A DNA stretch of 64,000 nucleotides, from contig NZ_JBHUHX010000009.1 of assembly GCF_042682685.1 (NCBI RefSeq), forward strand, positions 62,001 through 126,000. The letters run 5' to 3'. Source of the DNA: Imhoffiella fuscus (GTDB taxonomy: Bacteria; Pseudomonadota; Gammaproteobacteria; Chromatiales; Chromatiaceae). Both the position numbers and the translations under genes were made by a program. Positions 51,048-60,722 of this stretch are shown piece by piece. The notes beneath the pieces are model-generated. The model was not told where the DNA came from and ran no database searches. It saw only the letters and a program-made list of their open reading frames with translations. Every line of letters begins with the position of its first letter. The first letter of the stretch is position 1.

Positions 51048-52020
51048 CTCTTCGCCCATCCAAGGCCAAAGCGACCGGCTACAGCAACGCGCCATCGGCG
51101 CCTATCTGGGCATGGCCGTCGGCGACGCCCTGGGCGCGACCGTCGAATTCCTCACCCCGCGCGAGATCCGGGATCAGTACGGCGAGCACCGCGACATCAT
51201 CGGCGGCGGCTGGCTGCGTCTGCGCAAGGGACGGGTAACGGACGACACCGAGATGAACCTGGCGCTGGGCCGAAGCCTGCTCGCCGCAGGCGGCCTGGAT
51301 GCCGTCGCCATCGCCGAGTCCTTCAGCGACTGGATGCGCACCAAACCGGTCGACATCGGACACACGGTCCGGCGCGGCATCAGTCTCTATCGGCGCACCG
51401 GACAGACCCAAGTCCCGGAGAACGAGTACGACGCCGGCAATGGCGCCTGCATGCGCGCCCTGCCGATCGCGCTCTACACCCTGGGCGCGACGCCCGACGA
51501 GGTCGACACGGCCAACCGCCTCCAGGCCCACATCACCCATCACAACGCCTTGTCCGATCTCGGTACGTTCGCCGTGATCCGCATGGTCCAGACCGCCCTG
51601 CTGGGCGGAACCGTCATCGATCTGGCGACGCTCGCCAAACAACTCGTCGACGCCGACGCCCATTTCCGCTACGACCGCAAACGCACCGAGAATCCCGGCG
51701 GCTATATCGTCGAAACCCTTCAAGCCGTCATCCAGTCGCTGTTGCAGACCGACTCATTCGAATCGGCGCTGGTGGATGTGGTCAATCGAGGAGGCGACGC
51801 AGACACCACGGGGGCGATCCTGGGCATGATCGCGGGCGCGCTCTACGGTCCCGAGGCAATCCCCAAGCGCTGGATGAACACGCTGGACAAGGAGACGGCC
51901 AAGGCCTGCCGAGCGCAGGCTCTGGCCCTGGTGCGGGCATCCCCGCACCAGGGCGGGAATCTGAGGCTGAGCCTCAAGCCTGGCGAGCGGACGAGCACTC
52001 AGCAAGCCGCCCCTTCCTGA
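51025..52020 (+). CDS. draG: ADP-ribosyl-(dinitrogen reductase) hydrolase DraG
   Basis: DraG removes ADP-ribose from the nitrogenase Fe protein and so reactivates it. The 331-residue product has the dimanganese ADP-ribosylglycohydrolase motifs GDALGATVEF (N-terminal), VTDDTEMNL and the C-terminal GGDADTTGAILGMIAGAL. The start at 51,025 lies inside the end of nifQ. No DraT gene is visible in this window. The C-terminal 47 bases overlap the convergent hemerythrin gene. Confidence 0.95.
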   Translation: MFVSNPTDSSPIQGQSDRLQQRAIGAYLGMAVGDALGATVEFLTPREIRDQYGEHRDIIGGGWLRLRKGRVTDDTEMNLALGRSLLAAGGLDAVAIAESFSDWMRTKPVDIGHTVRRGISLYRRTGQTQVPENEYDAGNGACMRALPIALYTLGATPDEVDTANRLQAHITHHNALSDLGTFAVIRMVQTALLGGTVIDLATLAKQLVDADAHFRYDRKRTENPGGYIVETLQAVIQSLLQTDSFESALVDVVNRGGDADTTGAILGMIAGALYGPEAIPKRWMNTLDKETAKACRAQALALVRASPHQGGNLRLSLKPGERTSTQQAAPS

Positions 52021-52411
52021 GCGCATCACGCCACAGATGGGCCGCCAGGGCGCTGTCCATCGTAAGTGCGTGCTGGGCGAACCAGTCCGGCATCTGCTCG
52101 ATCACATAGGCACGCGCCATGGCGACCTGCCCGCGCCGCACCTGCCGTGCGAACCGCTCCAGGTCGCCGAGGACGCGTTGATGATCGGCGCGATGCTCGG
52201 CGATCGGGCCGAAGGCCGTCTCGCGCATCATCGCCTCCTCCGCTGCGAAGTGGGCGTGGGTGTGAAGCACCATCTCACCGAAGAGATCGGCGAAGCTCGC
52301 GTTCGACGCACCGTCCATGCGGTTGAGAAGATCGACGAACTCACGGTGGTTCCGGTCCATGGCGGGCATGCCCAACAGAAAGCGTGCCTCGAAATCCTCG
52401 ATCAGGGCCAT
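51974..52411 (-). CDS. Bacteriohemerythrin
   Basis: The 145-residue four-helix protein has the diiron ligand pattern MDRNHREFVDLLN, HTHAHFAAEEAMM, HRADHQRV and WFAQHAL. It reversibly binds O2. It lies tail to tail with draG, overlapping by 47 bp. Beside a nif cluster it may sense or buffer oxygen. No signal or output domain is attached. Confidence 0.93.
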   Translation of the reverse strand: MALIEDFEARFLLGMPAMDRNHREFVDLLNRMDGASNASFADLFGEMVLHTHAHFAAEEAMMRETAFGPIAEHRADHQRVLGDLERFARQVRRGQVAMARAYVIEQMPDWFAQHALTMDSALAAHLWRDALRKGRLAECSSARQA

Positions 52412-52516
52412 GAATCCTCCTTGGCCAAATCGACGAGCCTGGGTATCGGTCCGAGGTCCGAATCGGCCCGCCGATGATTCGTCCCTCCGCTATGTCATCC
52501 GGTCACCGGACACGGA

Positions 52517-53404
52517 TCAGCAGCCGCTCTCATGCGCGACAGGAATCAGCTCGCCCATCGGGTCCAGCGTTCCGGCCGCCGCCAGGAAATCCGGGATATC
52601 GGCCTCGATGATCTCCACATCCTTGGTCGCACAGAAACGGCGTTCCTTGTCGGTAGGATTGGGAATCAAGGCCCAGCCCGCCGGTGAGCCGGCCGCATAG
52701 ATCATATCCGACATCACCATCCGCTCGGTGTCGCGGTTGAGGCTCAGCCCGAGGAAGAGATAGCGCTTACCCGGCCGATAGGCCTTGATGAAGGATGGAA
52801 TGGCAAAGCCGCCCATCAGTTCGGTGATGTAATCCACATAGTCGGCGTCGGACGCGATGTAAGTGGAGTCCGGGCGCGGACTGCCCATCGGCTTGAACAG
52901 GATCGGCAGACTCGGGTCAACCGCTTCCTGCGCCACCTCGCGGTAAACCGTCCCGTCGTAGGCATGGATTCGGAACCGATAGTCCGTGCCGCCGGTTCGG
53001 GCGATCCCCCTAACCAGGGTGTGCGGCACGTCGGAATAGGAATCCTGCAGCTGCAGGTCGCGGTTGATGTCGATCAGATAGCGAGGGCGAATCGACCGCA
53101 ACCAATCGTGCAGGGGCGCACGCGTCCAGGAACGCGTCGCATAGGTCGCTTCGAGAAAACGGTGGACGGCACCACGCCCACGCTTGAGTTCGACATCCAT
53201 GGCCGCGCGCGAGAACTCCCACATGAGACGGGGGGACATGGGTCGACCGTTGTTCATGGCCAGAATCAGACTGTCGCTATCGGCCGGAATGGGCTCGCCC
53301 GTGGACGTATCCACGGAGCCGGTCAGAGCGCCGGCCCCCAGATAGGGAACCAGTTCGCCGCGAGCCACCTCGTTCGCGAGAGATTCAAGTCGTGCAGACA
53401 CCAT
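52517..53404 (-). CDS. SIR2-like protein associated with nif genes
   Basis: The 295-residue protein has a Rossmann-type LVPYLGAGAL near residue 18 and RYLFLGLSLNRDTERMV near 215, the two hallmark segments of SIR2-like NAD-binding domains. It is not DraT: that family's sequence is absent. In the sirtuin superfamily NAD is consumed for deacetylation, ADP-ribosylation or NADase activity. It sits 497 bp from draG with hemerythrin between. Its function is unknown; ADP-ribosyl metabolism of nitrogenase or an NAD-linked sensor is inference. Confidence 0.7.
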   Translation of the reverse strand: MVSARLESLANEVARGELVPYLGAGALTGSVDTSTGEPIPADSDSLILAMNNGRPMSPRLMWEFSRAAMDVELKRGRGAVHRFLEATYATRSWTRAPLHDWLRSIRPRYLIDINRDLQLQDSYSDVPHTLVRGIARTGGTDYRFRIHAYDGTVYREVAQEAVDPSLPILFKPMGSPRPDSTYIASDADYVDYITELMGGFAIPSFIKAYRPGKRYLFLGLSLNRDTERMVMSDMIYAAGSPAGWALIPNPTDKERRFCATKDVEIIEADIPDFLAAAGTLDPMGELIPVAHESGC

Positions 53405-53659
53405 CGGTTTACCCCTGAGCAGCTTAACGAATCACTGAAGCTCAGCAAGAAATCTGCCATCAAACGAAGAACGAGGTGTGTTCGGGCGTTTATCGTGCCG
53501 ATTCAATCGGCTGCGGGCTTCCGCCGATGCCGATCCAATGCCTGGATCGAAACGCATCGCGCGGGAGACCACGCATTTCGTGCAAAGGGGTACGCACTGT
53601 CGCAAAGACGACAGAGCCGTCGCCTTCCAGACCGCACGCACCCCTCGGGTCAGCCAAGC

Positions 53660-55567
53660 TCAATCGCGCGGTTTGCGGCCGCCCGGTCCGTGATCGCCAC
53701 GGAAACCCTTGGAGTCCTTGCTACCAAAGGATTTACGCGGCCCAGCGCCCTCGGCTTGACGACGGACATTGCCCGACTGCCGGAAGGTCTTCGGCTTGCC
53801 CTGACCCGGGCCGCCCTTGAAGCGCGACGCGCCCGCGTCCTGACGGGGCTCCCAGGTGCGCCGCGCTGGGGAATCCTCGCTCGTGGCTCCAGCGGCCGAG
53901 ATGCGCAACGCCTGACCGCAGACGAAGACGCGCTTGAGATGACTGAAGACCTCGCGCGGCATCCCGTCCGGGAGATCGACGATCGAATGGTCGTTCTGGA
54001 TGTTGATGCGACCGATGAAGCGGCCTTCCAGACCCGACTCGTTGGCAATGGCGCCGACGATCTCGCGCGGCGTCGCCCCATGCTGATGTCCGACCTCGAT
54101 GCGGTAGCTGACCAGGTTCTCGTTGTCGCGCCGCCCCGGGCCACGCTCCGGACGCGGCGAACGACCCTCGCGCGACTGATTGCGACCCTCGCCGCGACGC
54201 GGACGCTCGTCCGACCACTCTCGACGCTGGGGCCGAGGCAGATCTTCCTTGACGTCCAGCGGACGCTCGCGCTGATAGAGATAGGCCAGGGAGGCGGCCA
54301 CATCGATCATCTCGATTTCCTGCTCCTGACCGATACGGGAGAGCAATCGATAGAAGAAATCGAGGTCCTGCTCGTTCATCGTCTTGCGCACGTCGGCGAT
54401 GAAGCGATCGATGCGCGACTCGCTGAGCGCCTCGGCGGACGGCGGATCCATCGGCGGCACACTGCGCCGGATGGTACGCTCGATCGCCTTGAGCAAACCG
54501 CGCTCGCGCGGCTCGACCAGCAGGATGGCGCGCCCCGAGCGCCCGGCACGCCCGGTGCGACCGATGCGATGCACATAGGCCGCCGGATCGGTGGGGATGT
54601 CGTAATTGACCACGTGACTGATGCGATCCACGTCCAGACCGCGCGCGGCGACATCGGTCGCGACCAGGATGTCGAGCTGCCCCTGCTTGAGCCGCTCGAC
54701 CGTGCGCTCGCGCATCTCCTGGTTCATGTCGCCATTGAGCGGCTCGGCCGCGAAGCCCTGCGCCTTGAGCTTATCCGAAAGCTCCGTGGTCGCATTCTTG
54801 GTGCGCACGAAGATCAGCATGCCGTCGAAGGGCTCGAGCTCCAGGATGCGCGTCAGGATGTCGAGCTTGTGAAAGCGGGTGACGATGCAGTGATGCTGAT
54901 CGATGGTATCGACCGTCTCGGAGTTGGCTGCGATCCGCACCTCGACGGGGTCGACGAGCCGTTCCTGCGCCACCTTGCGGATCGCCGGCGGCATGGTCGC
55001 CGAGAAGAGCGCAACCTGGCGCTTTGCGGGCGCCTGGTCGAAGATCCAATCGATGTCCTCGGCGAAACCCATGTTGAGCATCTCGTCGGCCTCGTCCAGC
55101 ACCAGTGTGCGGATGCCGTCCATCGAGAGGGTTCCGCGCCGAATGTGGTCCATGACACGACCCGGCGTACCCACGATCACCTGCGGGTTGCGCTTGAGAT
55201 GACTCAGCTGCAAGCCATAGCCTTGACCACCATAGATCGGCAGGACGTTGAAGCCCCGCAGGTGAGTGGCATATTGCTGGAAGGCCTCGGCGACCTGGAG
55301 CGCCAGCTCGCGGGTCGGAGCCAACACCAGCACCTGGGGCTGTTTGAGCGAGGGGTCGACCCGGCTGAGCAAGGGCAGCGCGAAGGCCGCCGTCTTGCCG
55401 GTGCCCGTCTGGGCCTGACCGAGCAGATCGCGCCCGGCAAGCAGATGGGGAATGCACTGACTCTGAATGGCGGTCGGGGATTCGTAACCGAGATCTTTTA
55501 CGGCTTGTTCAACGCCGGGCGCAAGACCGAGTTCGCCGAAGCTGATGCTCGTGTCGGGGGTATCCAT
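53660..55567 (-). CDS. deaD: DEAD-box ATP-dependent RNA helicase (DeaD/CsdA type)
   Basis: The 635-residue helicase has Q motif, AQTGTGKTAAF (Walker A), PTRELALQ, TPGRVMDH, DEAD box (VLDEADEML), SAT (FSATMPP) and HRIGRTGRAG motif VI. A DbpA-type RNA-binding domain follows (about 480-560) and a basic Gly/Arg/Lys-rich tail. CsdA unwinds structured RNA in ribosome assembly and cold adaptation. It stands alone on the minus strand between the SIR2-like gene and ubiB. Confidence 0.96.
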   Translation of the reverse strand: MDTPDTSISFGELGLAPGVEQAVKDLGYESPTAIQSQCIPHLLAGRDLLGQAQTGTGKTAAFALPLLSRVDPSLKQPQVLVLAPTRELALQVAEAFQQYATHLRGFNVLPIYGGQGYGLQLSHLKRNPQVIVGTPGRVMDHIRRGTLSMDGIRTLVLDEADEMLNMGFAEDIDWIFDQAPAKRQVALFSATMPPAIRKVAQERLVDPVEVRIAANSETVDTIDQHHCIVTRFHKLDILTRILELEPFDGMLIFVRTKNATTELSDKLKAQGFAAEPLNGDMNQEMRERTVERLKQGQLDILVATDVAARGLDVDRISHVVNYDIPTDPAAYVHRIGRTGRAGRSGRAILLVEPRERGLLKAIERTIRRSVPPMDPPSAEALSESRIDRFIADVRKTMNEQDLDFFYRLLSRIGQEQEIEMIDVAASLAYLYQRERPLDVKEDLPRPQRREWSDERPRRGEGRNQSREGRSPRPERGPGRRDNENLVSYRIEVGHQHGATPREIVGAIANESGLEGRFIGRINIQNDHSIVDLPDGMPREVFSHLKRVFVCGQALRISAAGATSEDSPARRTWEPRQDAGASRFKGGPGQGKPKTFRQSGNVRRQAEGAGPRKSFGSKDSKGFRGDHGPGGRKPRD

Positions 55568-55873
55568 GGTGGGCCTCGAAGGGAAGGGAGCGTCCTCGAG
55601 GCCGACCTAATGCAACCTTTGGGACGACATGCAGAAGAACAGGGTATTATCCGCGCAAAAACGCACTCTGGCAACCCGGTTCTCGCAACAAGCACGACTT
55701 CGCACCCTGTCGCGAAGACTCCCGGATCAGGCGATCGTTCTATCCCGGCGGCGACACACCGAACCACGGGGAGTGGTCGAAACGGGAACCGCCGCTTGAC
55801 CGAGGGGTCTATCGGCAGCAGACCCGTGGCTCTCGGCAGCCGCACAGCACTCGCATCCTCAGGAAGTCATCCC

Positions 55874-57202
55874 ATGTCCGAATCGTCCGGCCCCCGTGGA
55901 ACCGCCGTTCCCAGCAAACGACTGAGCCGACTCTGGCACCTGGGTCGCGCGACCGGCGATCTGGCCGCCGGCATCGGCGTCAAGGGGCTCGTCGACCTGG
56001 CCCGTAGCCGCAACAGCGACCAGCCGGCGCGCATCCAGCTCTCGCCCGATCGCACCCGCCGCTTCACCGACCGGCTCGCCCGCATGCGCGGCGCCGTGAT
56101 GAAGATGGGTCAGCTCATGTCGATGGACGGCTCCGACGTCTTCACCGCCGAGACGGCAGAGATCATGAGCGCACTGCGCGACAGCGCCGAGCCCATGCCG
56201 ATGAGCCAACTCGTACAGGTTCTGGAGGGCGAGTACGGCCACGATTGGAACCGCCGCTTCAAACGCTTCGAGTTCACCCCCATCGCCGCCGCCTCCATCG
56301 GTCAGGTGCACCGGGCGGAGACGCAGGACGGCCGGCATCTGGCGCTCAAGATCCAGTTTCCGGGCGTGCGCGAGAGCATCGACAGCGACATCGACAACCT
56401 GGCCTTCCTCGGCCGCTCGCTCGGAATGGCGCCCAAAGGCGTCGATATCGCCCCCTTTCTCGACGAGGCCCGCCGCCAACTGCACCGCGAGGCCGACTAC
56501 GCCGCCGAAGCCGAGGCGCTGGAGCGCTACCGGACACTGATCGGCGACGATCCGGATCTCGTCATCCCGAGCGTGCACCAGGACCTCACCACCCACAACA
56601 TCCTTGCCATGGACTTCGCCGAAGGCGTCTCGATCGACCGTCTCTCCGGCCCGGACTACCGCCGCGCCGAGCGCGATCACGCCGCCGAGTCGCTGATGCG
56701 GCTCACCCTGCGCGAGCTGTTCGAGTTCGGCCTGGTCCAGACCGATCCCAACTTCGGCAACTATCTCTACGACGCGTCGAGCGGGCGCATCACGCTACTG
56801 GATTTCGGCGCTACCAAACCGGTCTCGCCCGAGCTGGTCGAACGTTTCCGCAACCTGGCCCGCTCCACCATCGACGGCGACCGCGAGGGGATGCGCGCCG
56901 CCTGCGTGGCGATCGGCTATGTCGGCGAGGACGATCCGCGCGAGCATGTCGACACCATGCTCGATCTGTTGCAGATGGCCGCCGAACCGCTGCGCCATCC
57001 TGGACAATACGACTTCGCCACCTCAGACCTGTTCGAGCGGGTCTATCGAAACGGCCGAGCCATGTTCCATTCGGGCGTCTTCAGCACCGCACCCGCGCCG
57101 GAAACGCTCTTCCTGCACCGCAAGTTCATGGGCTCGTTCATGCTCTCGCGCCGTCTGCGCGCACGGGTCAATCTCGCTGAGATGGCCGAAACATTCATCT
57201 GA
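55874..57202 (+). CDS. ABC1/UbiB-family atypical kinase
   Basis: The 442-residue product has the ABC1-specific KxGQ motif (RGAVMKMGQLMSM), an Ala-rich loop (AAASIGQVHRAE), the nucleotide Lys in LALKIQFPG, TDPNFGNYLYD and the metal-binding LLDFGATK. Family members support ubiquinone synthesis or other lipid-related steps. No ubi genes are adjacent, so a paralogue of UbiB is possible. The start at 55,874 was selected because upstream sequence in the same frame is antisense to deaD. Confidence 0.9.
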   Translation: MSESSGPRGTAVPSKRLSRLWHLGRATGDLAAGIGVKGLVDLARSRNSDQPARIQLSPDRTRRFTDRLARMRGAVMKMGQLMSMDGSDVFTAETAEIMSALRDSAEPMPMSQLVQVLEGEYGHDWNRRFKRFEFTPIAAASIGQVHRAETQDGRHLALKIQFPGVRESIDSDIDNLAFLGRSLGMAPKGVDIAPFLDEARRQLHREADYAAEAEALERYRTLIGDDPDLVIPSVHQDLTTHNILAMDFAEGVSIDRLSGPDYRRAERDHAAESLMRLTLRELFEFGLVQTDPNFGNYLYDASSGRITLLDFGATKPVSPELVERFRNLARSTIDGDREGMRAACVAIGYVGEDDPREHVDTMLDLLQMAAEPLRHPGQYDFATSDLFERVYRNGRAMFHSGVFSTAPAPETLFLHRKFMGSFMLSRRLRARVNLAEMAETFI

Positions 57203-57400
57203 GCGCGGCCGGACTCGCCCCGCGCGGATGTTCGGTCAGAGGCAGGGCGTGGGACGGGCGTCGAGCGGATTCGGCGGCAACGCATGTACGCCATCTCGAT
57301 CCTCCGCCCGAGACGCAGGATTCACCCAATATAATAGGGGTATCTCGCCCGATCCGATGCACAACCCCTCGGCCGGCATTCTTGCAATAGAGTAGCGACC

Positions 57401-59098
57401 ATGGAACTCAGCAGCTTCGTCTTCTCGGCCATCGTGCTCCTCTCGGCAGCCGCCATCTCGGTCGCACTCTTCAAACATCTCGGGCTGGGGTCGATCCTCG
57501 GGCTACTGGTGGCCGGCATCGTCGTTGGTCCGCACTCGCCCGGCCCCTACGTCACGGCGCACGTCGACGACGTGCGCAACTTCACCGAACTCGGCGTGGT
57601 CCTCCTGCTCTTCATGATCGGACTGGAGATGCAACCCAAGCGACTCTGGGCGCTGCGCCGCGAGGTGTTCGGGCTGGGGACCATTCAGATCCTGCTGAGC
57701 GGCCTGGCGATCTCGGCCTACGTCTCCATCTACGAACCATCCTGGCGGGTCGCGCTTCTGATCGGGCTGACCCTGGCGCTCTCATCTACGGCGTTGGTGA
57801 TGCAACTGCTCCACGAGCGCGGCGATCTCGCGACCCGTCACGGCAACGCCGCCTTCGCCGTGCTGCTGATGCAGGACCTGGCCGTAGTGCCCATGCTGGC
57901 CATCGTGCCGCTGCTCTCCGACTTGGGAACCGCCGCCACGCCACCGTTCGCCGAACAGGCACTGACCGTCGTCGGCATGCTCGCGCTGGTCATCGTCTTC
58001 GGACGCTATGTGGTGCCCTTCGCACTCGAGCGCCTGCTGCGCCAGAACAACCGCGAGGCGTTCGCACTGGTCGTCATGCTGGCGGTCTTCCTCGCCGCCT
58101 GGGCCATGCACCAGGCCGGACTCTCCATGGCCCTGGGCGCCTTCATGATGGGCATGCTGCTCTCGACCTCGCGCTTCAGCTTCCAGATCCAGGCCCACAT
58201 CGAGCCCTTCAAGGGGCTGCTCATGAGCCTCTTCTTCGTCTCCGTCGGCATGTCGATCGACCTGCCGGCCATCGCCGACGAGCCCTGGCTCCTCGCCCAG
58301 CATGTCCTGGTGATCCTGACGATCAAGCTCGTTGTGCTCTTCGGCATCGCCCTCCTCTTCGGCCTGCCGCGCGGAACCGCAACTCGACTCGCCGTCCTGC
58401 TCGCCCAGAACGGAGAGTTCGGCTTCGTGCTCTTCGGCTTCGCCAAGACGCTCGGGATCATCGACTCGCACACCTTCGTGATCGCGGTCGGCGTCATCTC
58501 GATCAGCATGCTGCTGACCCCATTGCTGGTGAAACTCGGAGACGCCCTAGCGCGCCGCGCCGAGCGGCGCAAAAACGCACCGGTCGACTTCACCTTCGAG
58601 ACGACCGGCATTCAGCCCAAGGGACGCGTCGTCATCGGCGGCTACGGTCGGGTCGGGCACACCGTCGCCACCTTGCTGGAGGTCAATCAGATCCCCTTCA
58701 TCGCCTTCGACAGCAACCCGGCGAACGTCGAACGGGGCGTGCGCGACGGCCGCGCCGTCTTCTACGGCAACATCGGCGATCTGGAGCTTTTGAGGGCCGC
58801 TCATGTCGGAAGCGCTGCCCTGGTGATTCTCACCATCGACCACGGACCCACCGCGCTACGCGCGGTCTCGCACATCCGCACCGCCTTCCCACGGGTCCCT
58901 GTCATCGCCCGCGCTCGCGACCTGGAGGCCTGCGGCAACCTGCTGCGTGCCGGCGCCTCCCGCGCCTATCCCGAGGCGATCGAAAGCAGCCTACGCCTCG
59001 GCGCCGAGGCGCTGCAGATGCTCGGCGTCTCGACCGACGAAGTCGACTCCATGCTCCAGGGCGTGCGCAGTCAGGGATATGCACAGGTCGCCGAGTGA
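57401..59098 (+). CDS. KefB-type monovalent cation:proton antiporter (CPA2)
   Basis: The 565-residue product has about 12 membrane segments of a Na+/H+ exchanger domain (LGVVLLLFMIGLEMQP, ALSSTALVMQLLHERG, AVLLMQDLAVVPMLA) and a C-terminal RCK/TrkA-N Rossmann domain (VVIGGYGRVGHTVATLLEV, near residue 407). This is the KefB/YbaL architecture that exports K+ in exchange for H+ and is gated by nucleotides or thiols. It stands alone. Confidence 0.94.
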   Translation: MELSSFVFSAIVLLSAAAISVALFKHLGLGSILGLLVAGIVVGPHSPGPYVTAHVDDVRNFTELGVVLLLFMIGLEMQPKRLWALRREVFGLGTIQILLSGLAISAYVSIYEPSWRVALLIGLTLALSSTALVMQLLHERGDLATRHGNAAFAVLLMQDLAVVPMLAIVPLLSDLGTAATPPFAEQALTVVGMLALVIVFGRYVVPFALERLLRQNNREAFALVVMLAVFLAAWAMHQAGLSMALGAFMMGMLLSTSRFSFQIQAHIEPFKGLLMSLFFVSVGMSIDLPAIADEPWLLAQHVLVILTIKLVVLFGIALLFGLPRGTATRLAVLLAQNGEFGFVLFGFAKTLGIIDSHTFVIAVGVISISMLLTPLLVKLGDALARRAERRKNAPVDFTFETTGIQPKGRVVIGGYGRVGHTVATLLEVNQIPFIAFDSNPANVERGVRDGRAVFYGNIGDLELLRAAHVGSAALVILTIDHGPTALRAVSHIRTAFPRVPVIARARDLEACGNLLRAGASRAYPEAIESSLRLGAEALQMLGVSTDEVDSMLQGVRSQGYAQVAE

Positions 59099-59202
59099 GC
59101 GCCTTGCGCACAGACGGAAGCCGGCTGGTTGCCGATCCCTGGCAAACTTATTAAGCTCGTTGGCCGCCTAGCAAAACCGACTCATCGGGGGACCCGTTCG
59201 AG

Positions 59203-59868
59203 ATGGAAGAGAGTATCGAGCTCGCACGTTTCAACATGATCCAGCAACAGATCCGCCCCTGGGGTGTTCTGGATGATCGTGCACTGGAGGCGATGACGGA
59301 GATCCCGCGCGAACCGTTCGTTCCGGATGCCTATCTCGGTCTGGCCTACTCGGATATCGAAATCCCCATCGGCTCCGCAGCCAGCATGCTGGCCCCCAGG
59401 ATCGTTGGGCATCTACTGCAAGCGCTGGCCGTGAAACCGGGCGACAAGGTGTTGGAGATCGGCACCGGCAGCGGCTATGTCAGCGCCTGTCTGAGCTGGC
59501 TCGGCGCACGCGTGTTCAGCCTGGAGATCGATGCGACCCTCGCCGCCGAGGCCCGCGAGCGACTGGCGGCGCTCAAGTTCGAGCGCATCGAGATCCGCGA
59601 GGCCGACGGCCTGGCTGGTCCGGTTGCGGACGGCCCCTTCGAGGCGATCGCCGTGACCGGCTCCATGCCGACCGACGCATCGCTCGACATGCTCAAGGAT
59701 CAGCTCGCGATCGGCGGACGGCTGTTCTGCGTCATCGGCGAGGATCCGCTGATGCACGCCATTCTGATCACGCGACTCTCCAAGAGAGATTTCCGCCGCC
59801 AGCCGCTGTTCGAGACCAGCGTGCCCGCGCTCCGCAACGTCACCGAACCCGCCGGATTCGCGTTCTGA
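59203..59868 (+). CDS. pcm: Protein-L-isoaspartate O-methyltransferase family protein
   Basis: The 221-residue SAM-dependent enzyme has motif I VLEIGTGSGYVSACL, FSLEID and the N-terminal MIQQQIRPWGVLD, typical of the PCMT-like proteins found near tolC in proteobacteria. True PCMT repairs isoaspartyl residues. This shorter type may have another substrate. It starts at 59,203 downstream of GGGGGACCC and is the only gene in its interval. Confidence 0.88.
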   Translation: MEESIELARFNMIQQQIRPWGVLDDRALEAMTEIPREPFVPDAYLGLAYSDIEIPIGSAASMLAPRIVGHLLQALAVKPGDKVLEIGTGSGYVSACLSWLGARVFSLEIDATLAAEARERLAALKFERIEIREADGLAGPVADGPFEAIAVTGSMPTDASLDMLKDQLAIGGRLFCVIGEDPLMHAILITRLSKRDFRRQPLFETSVPALRNVTEPAGFAF

Positions 59869-60038
59869 CCAACGGCCTCGCGGATACCGCCGAGCCCCAT
59901 CGCCCGGGTTCGGCGGCCCGCAATCGCCCGTCAAGCATTACCTAGATCAATTCTTGATCTTTACCTGGCTAATAGCGCACACTCCTCCGACCCCCGCTCA
60001 GGGGATAAAAAAGTAGTAAACGTCGGAGGACACACGAC

Positions 60039-60617
60039 ATGAGCATCAATCAGGCCCAAATGCCGCTGTGCCAACGGGCATCCTCGCAGCTACTCATCAT
60101 CGACGCCCAGGAGCGGCTTGCCGCCGCCATGGCCAAGGACGAACTGGAAGGGGTCGTCGATAACATCAACCGCTTGGTGACGGCCGCCAAGATTCTCGAG
60201 ATTCCGGTCTTCGCGACCCAGCACAACTCCAAGGGTCTCGGTCCGATCATCAAGGACATCCGCGACAACATGCCCGAGACGGCGGACCCGACCGAAAAGA
60301 CCGCCTTCTCCTGCTGCACCGCACCAGGCTTCGAGCGCAATATCTCCTCCCATCCCGAGCGTCGGCAGCTGGTGGTGGTCGGCATGGAGGCGCACATCTG
60401 CATCTCGCAGACCGTCTCAGGACTCCAGCGCTGGGGCTACCAGGTCTTCGTCCCGGAAGACGCCATCATCTCGCGCAAGGCCTTCTACAAGCAGAATGTG
60501 CTCCAGCGCATGCGCCACAGCGGCATCCAGGTCGTCTGCACCGAATCGGTCGGCTTCGAGTGGATCGGCGACTCGACCGACGCCCAGTTCCGCGACGTCT
60601 GGTCGTTGTTCAAGTAA
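60039..60617 (+). CDS. Isochorismatase-family hydrolase
   Basis: The 192-residue cysteine hydrolase has the catalytic Asp (LLIIDAQERLA), Lys (DPTEKTAFSCC) and Cys in VVGMEAHICISQTVSGLQ. This YcaC-like type is present in many proteobacteria; the substrate is unknown. GTCGGAGGACACACGAC precedes the ATG. It stands alone, and a dispersed repeat (GCTGGAGGCTGG type) lies after it. Confidence 0.9.
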   Translation: MSINQAQMPLCQRASSQLLIIDAQERLAAAMAKDELEGVVDNINRLVTAAKILEIPVFATQHNSKGLGPIIKDIRDNMPETADPTEKTAFSCCTAPGFERNISSHPERRQLVVVGMEAHICISQTVSGLQRWGYQVFVPEDAIISRKAFYKQNVLQRMRHSGIQVVCTESVGFEWIGDSTDAQFRDVWSLFK

Positions 60618-60722
60618 AGGCTTCCAGCCGCCAGCGACTAGCCCCCAGCGGTTATTTTGCCGAGGTCGTCGCCTCTCGAACCTTCACCGAGCCATCAAGG
60701 ACAGAAAAGTCTGACTCGAAGC

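Noticed and set aside
52517..53404. Initial idea that the gene beside draG is DraT
   Set aside because: The sequence shows SIR2-like LGAGAL and FLGLSLNRD segments and lacks the DraT family pattern.
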